A stretch of 32,238 bases of DNA from positions 28,611 through 60,848 of the forward strand of contig KN888580.1 of NCBI GenBank assembly GCA_000934455.1, given 5' to 3'. The notes below the pieces were generated by a model. That model ran no database searches. It had not been told where the DNA came from and saw only the letters and a program-made list of their open reading frames with translations. This DNA comes from Apostichopus parvimensis. Taxonomy: Eukaryota > Echinodermata > Holothuroidea > Aspidochirotida > Stichopodidae. This document shows positions 31,774 through 32,238 of this stretch, piece after piece; position 1 is the stretch's first letter; the number at the start of each line of letters is the position of its first letter. Made by a program: the position numbers and the translations under genes.

Positions 31774-32238
31774 ACCCGTTAAAGCGAGAAAGTCATCTGC
31801 TATTGATGTTTGGAGAGAGACTTCAACAAAAGGGGCCAACTTATCGTTGCTTTCTATTGCAACCGTGATCTCCTTTTCATAAGCTAGCACAGTTTTGATA
31901 GATGACCAACCCTTTGAAACAACACTTAATACCATACTAGTACTCAACTTTATATTATTCAAAGGCTCACTGATCCTATTTAATTAGTACAAACCCCATG
32001 ATCTAACAATATTTTCGTCAAGGCAAGAAAGAGTTTGTATTCCTAATGTAGAGTACCTCAGATTGTGTTCTGACCACACGTCAAATTCTACAGACACGGC
32101 CTCTTGGGGAGACAAACCTACGTCAACATGATATCTTAAGTCTCACTCGTGACCAAAATAGTCTTCCGTTCCATAAGAACATGTCCCGTAAGTAAACATT
32201 CTAAACTAATCCTTCCAACCATTTTCAAAATTAAAAGA
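31774..32238 (-). pseudogene. Decayed minus-strand coding relic with three in-frame stops, family unknown
   Basis: One minus-strand frame reads from the window edge (32238) to a TAA at 31771-31773. It covers 155 codons with internal stops only at 32206-32208 (TAG), 32143-32145 (TGA) and 31984-31986 (TAA). With the local base composition about ten stops would be expected. The translation looks like a folded protein, with alternating hydrophobic and charged residues (VSVEFDVWSEHNLRY; ITVAIESNDKLAPFVEVSL). After 31771 the same frame continues with more stops (a DGNQTDDVNVCVEN segment). It could be a transposon or virus relic or a host pseudogene; I do not recognise the family. Confidence 0.4.

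Noticed and set aside
32052..32187. Candidate seventh exon of the plus-strand gene (acceptor TAATGTAG, donor CCC|GTAAGT, 45 open codons, phase 0 in)
   Set aside because: The acceptor has a poor pyrimidine tract. The translation does not supply the missing end of the DUF4430-like domain. It lies opposite the more protein-like minus-strand relic, so it is probably a shadow. The phase does fit, so transcript data could reverse this.

Overview
This is a eukaryotic, intron-rich, AT-rich window, most likely from a marine invertebrate. An echinoderm-like deuterostome is my best guess, from the kilobase introns, tRNA-derived SINEs, frequent AGGCCT-type words, tetranucleotide arrays and long poly(C)/poly(G) runs. 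There are no bacterial operons, rRNA, intact tRNA genes or CRISPR arrays. Most of the window is intergenic or intronic DNA with repeats. Most open frames in it are short and look like chance.

Left edge (1-900): a minus-strand first coding exon (346-417) encodes 24 residues and ends at a consensus GTAAGT donor. About 130-190 bases upstream lies a promoter-like block: an RFX-type X-box palindrome fused to a CCAAT box, plus a second CCAAT box. A G-quadruplex-capable tract follows at 832-888. The rest of that gene lies off the left edge.

Middle (900-20500): I find no convincing gene. It holds a CGGA/CGAA tetranucleotide array, a GAT/AAC-type array, two minus-strand tRNA-derived SINEs, a ~135-bp tandem repeat, and a well-delimited non-autonomous DNA transposon at 5616-6446. 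The transposon has terminal inverted repeats, a likely 4-bp target duplication (TATT) and a subterminal array of self-complementary ACGTACGTACGT boxes spaced about 21-22 bp apart. There is also a possible frameshifted coding relic (7560-7835), inverted and direct repeats, and poly(C)/poly(G) runs including one of 40 C.

Right third (20525-32238): one plus-strand gene is supported by at least six exons whose splice sites and phases agree: 20525-20811, 23607-23754, 28000-28088, 29041-29301, 29875-29979 and 31280-31408. They join into 337 residues without a stop: a signal peptide, a helical basic segment, a Pro/Ser/Gln-rich linker, and a C-terminal part resembling the transcobalamin-like/DUF4430 fold. 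The gene appears to continue past 31408. Its introns carry a hammerhead-like repeat fragment, an 11-bp minisatellite, CRE-like sites, a pyrimidine-rich degenerate minisatellite and a possible LTR-like fragment.

Right edge (31774-32238): a minus-strand frame reads like protein but has three in-frame stops, so it looks like a decayed coding sequence inside or beside the plus-strand gene. I could not identify its family.
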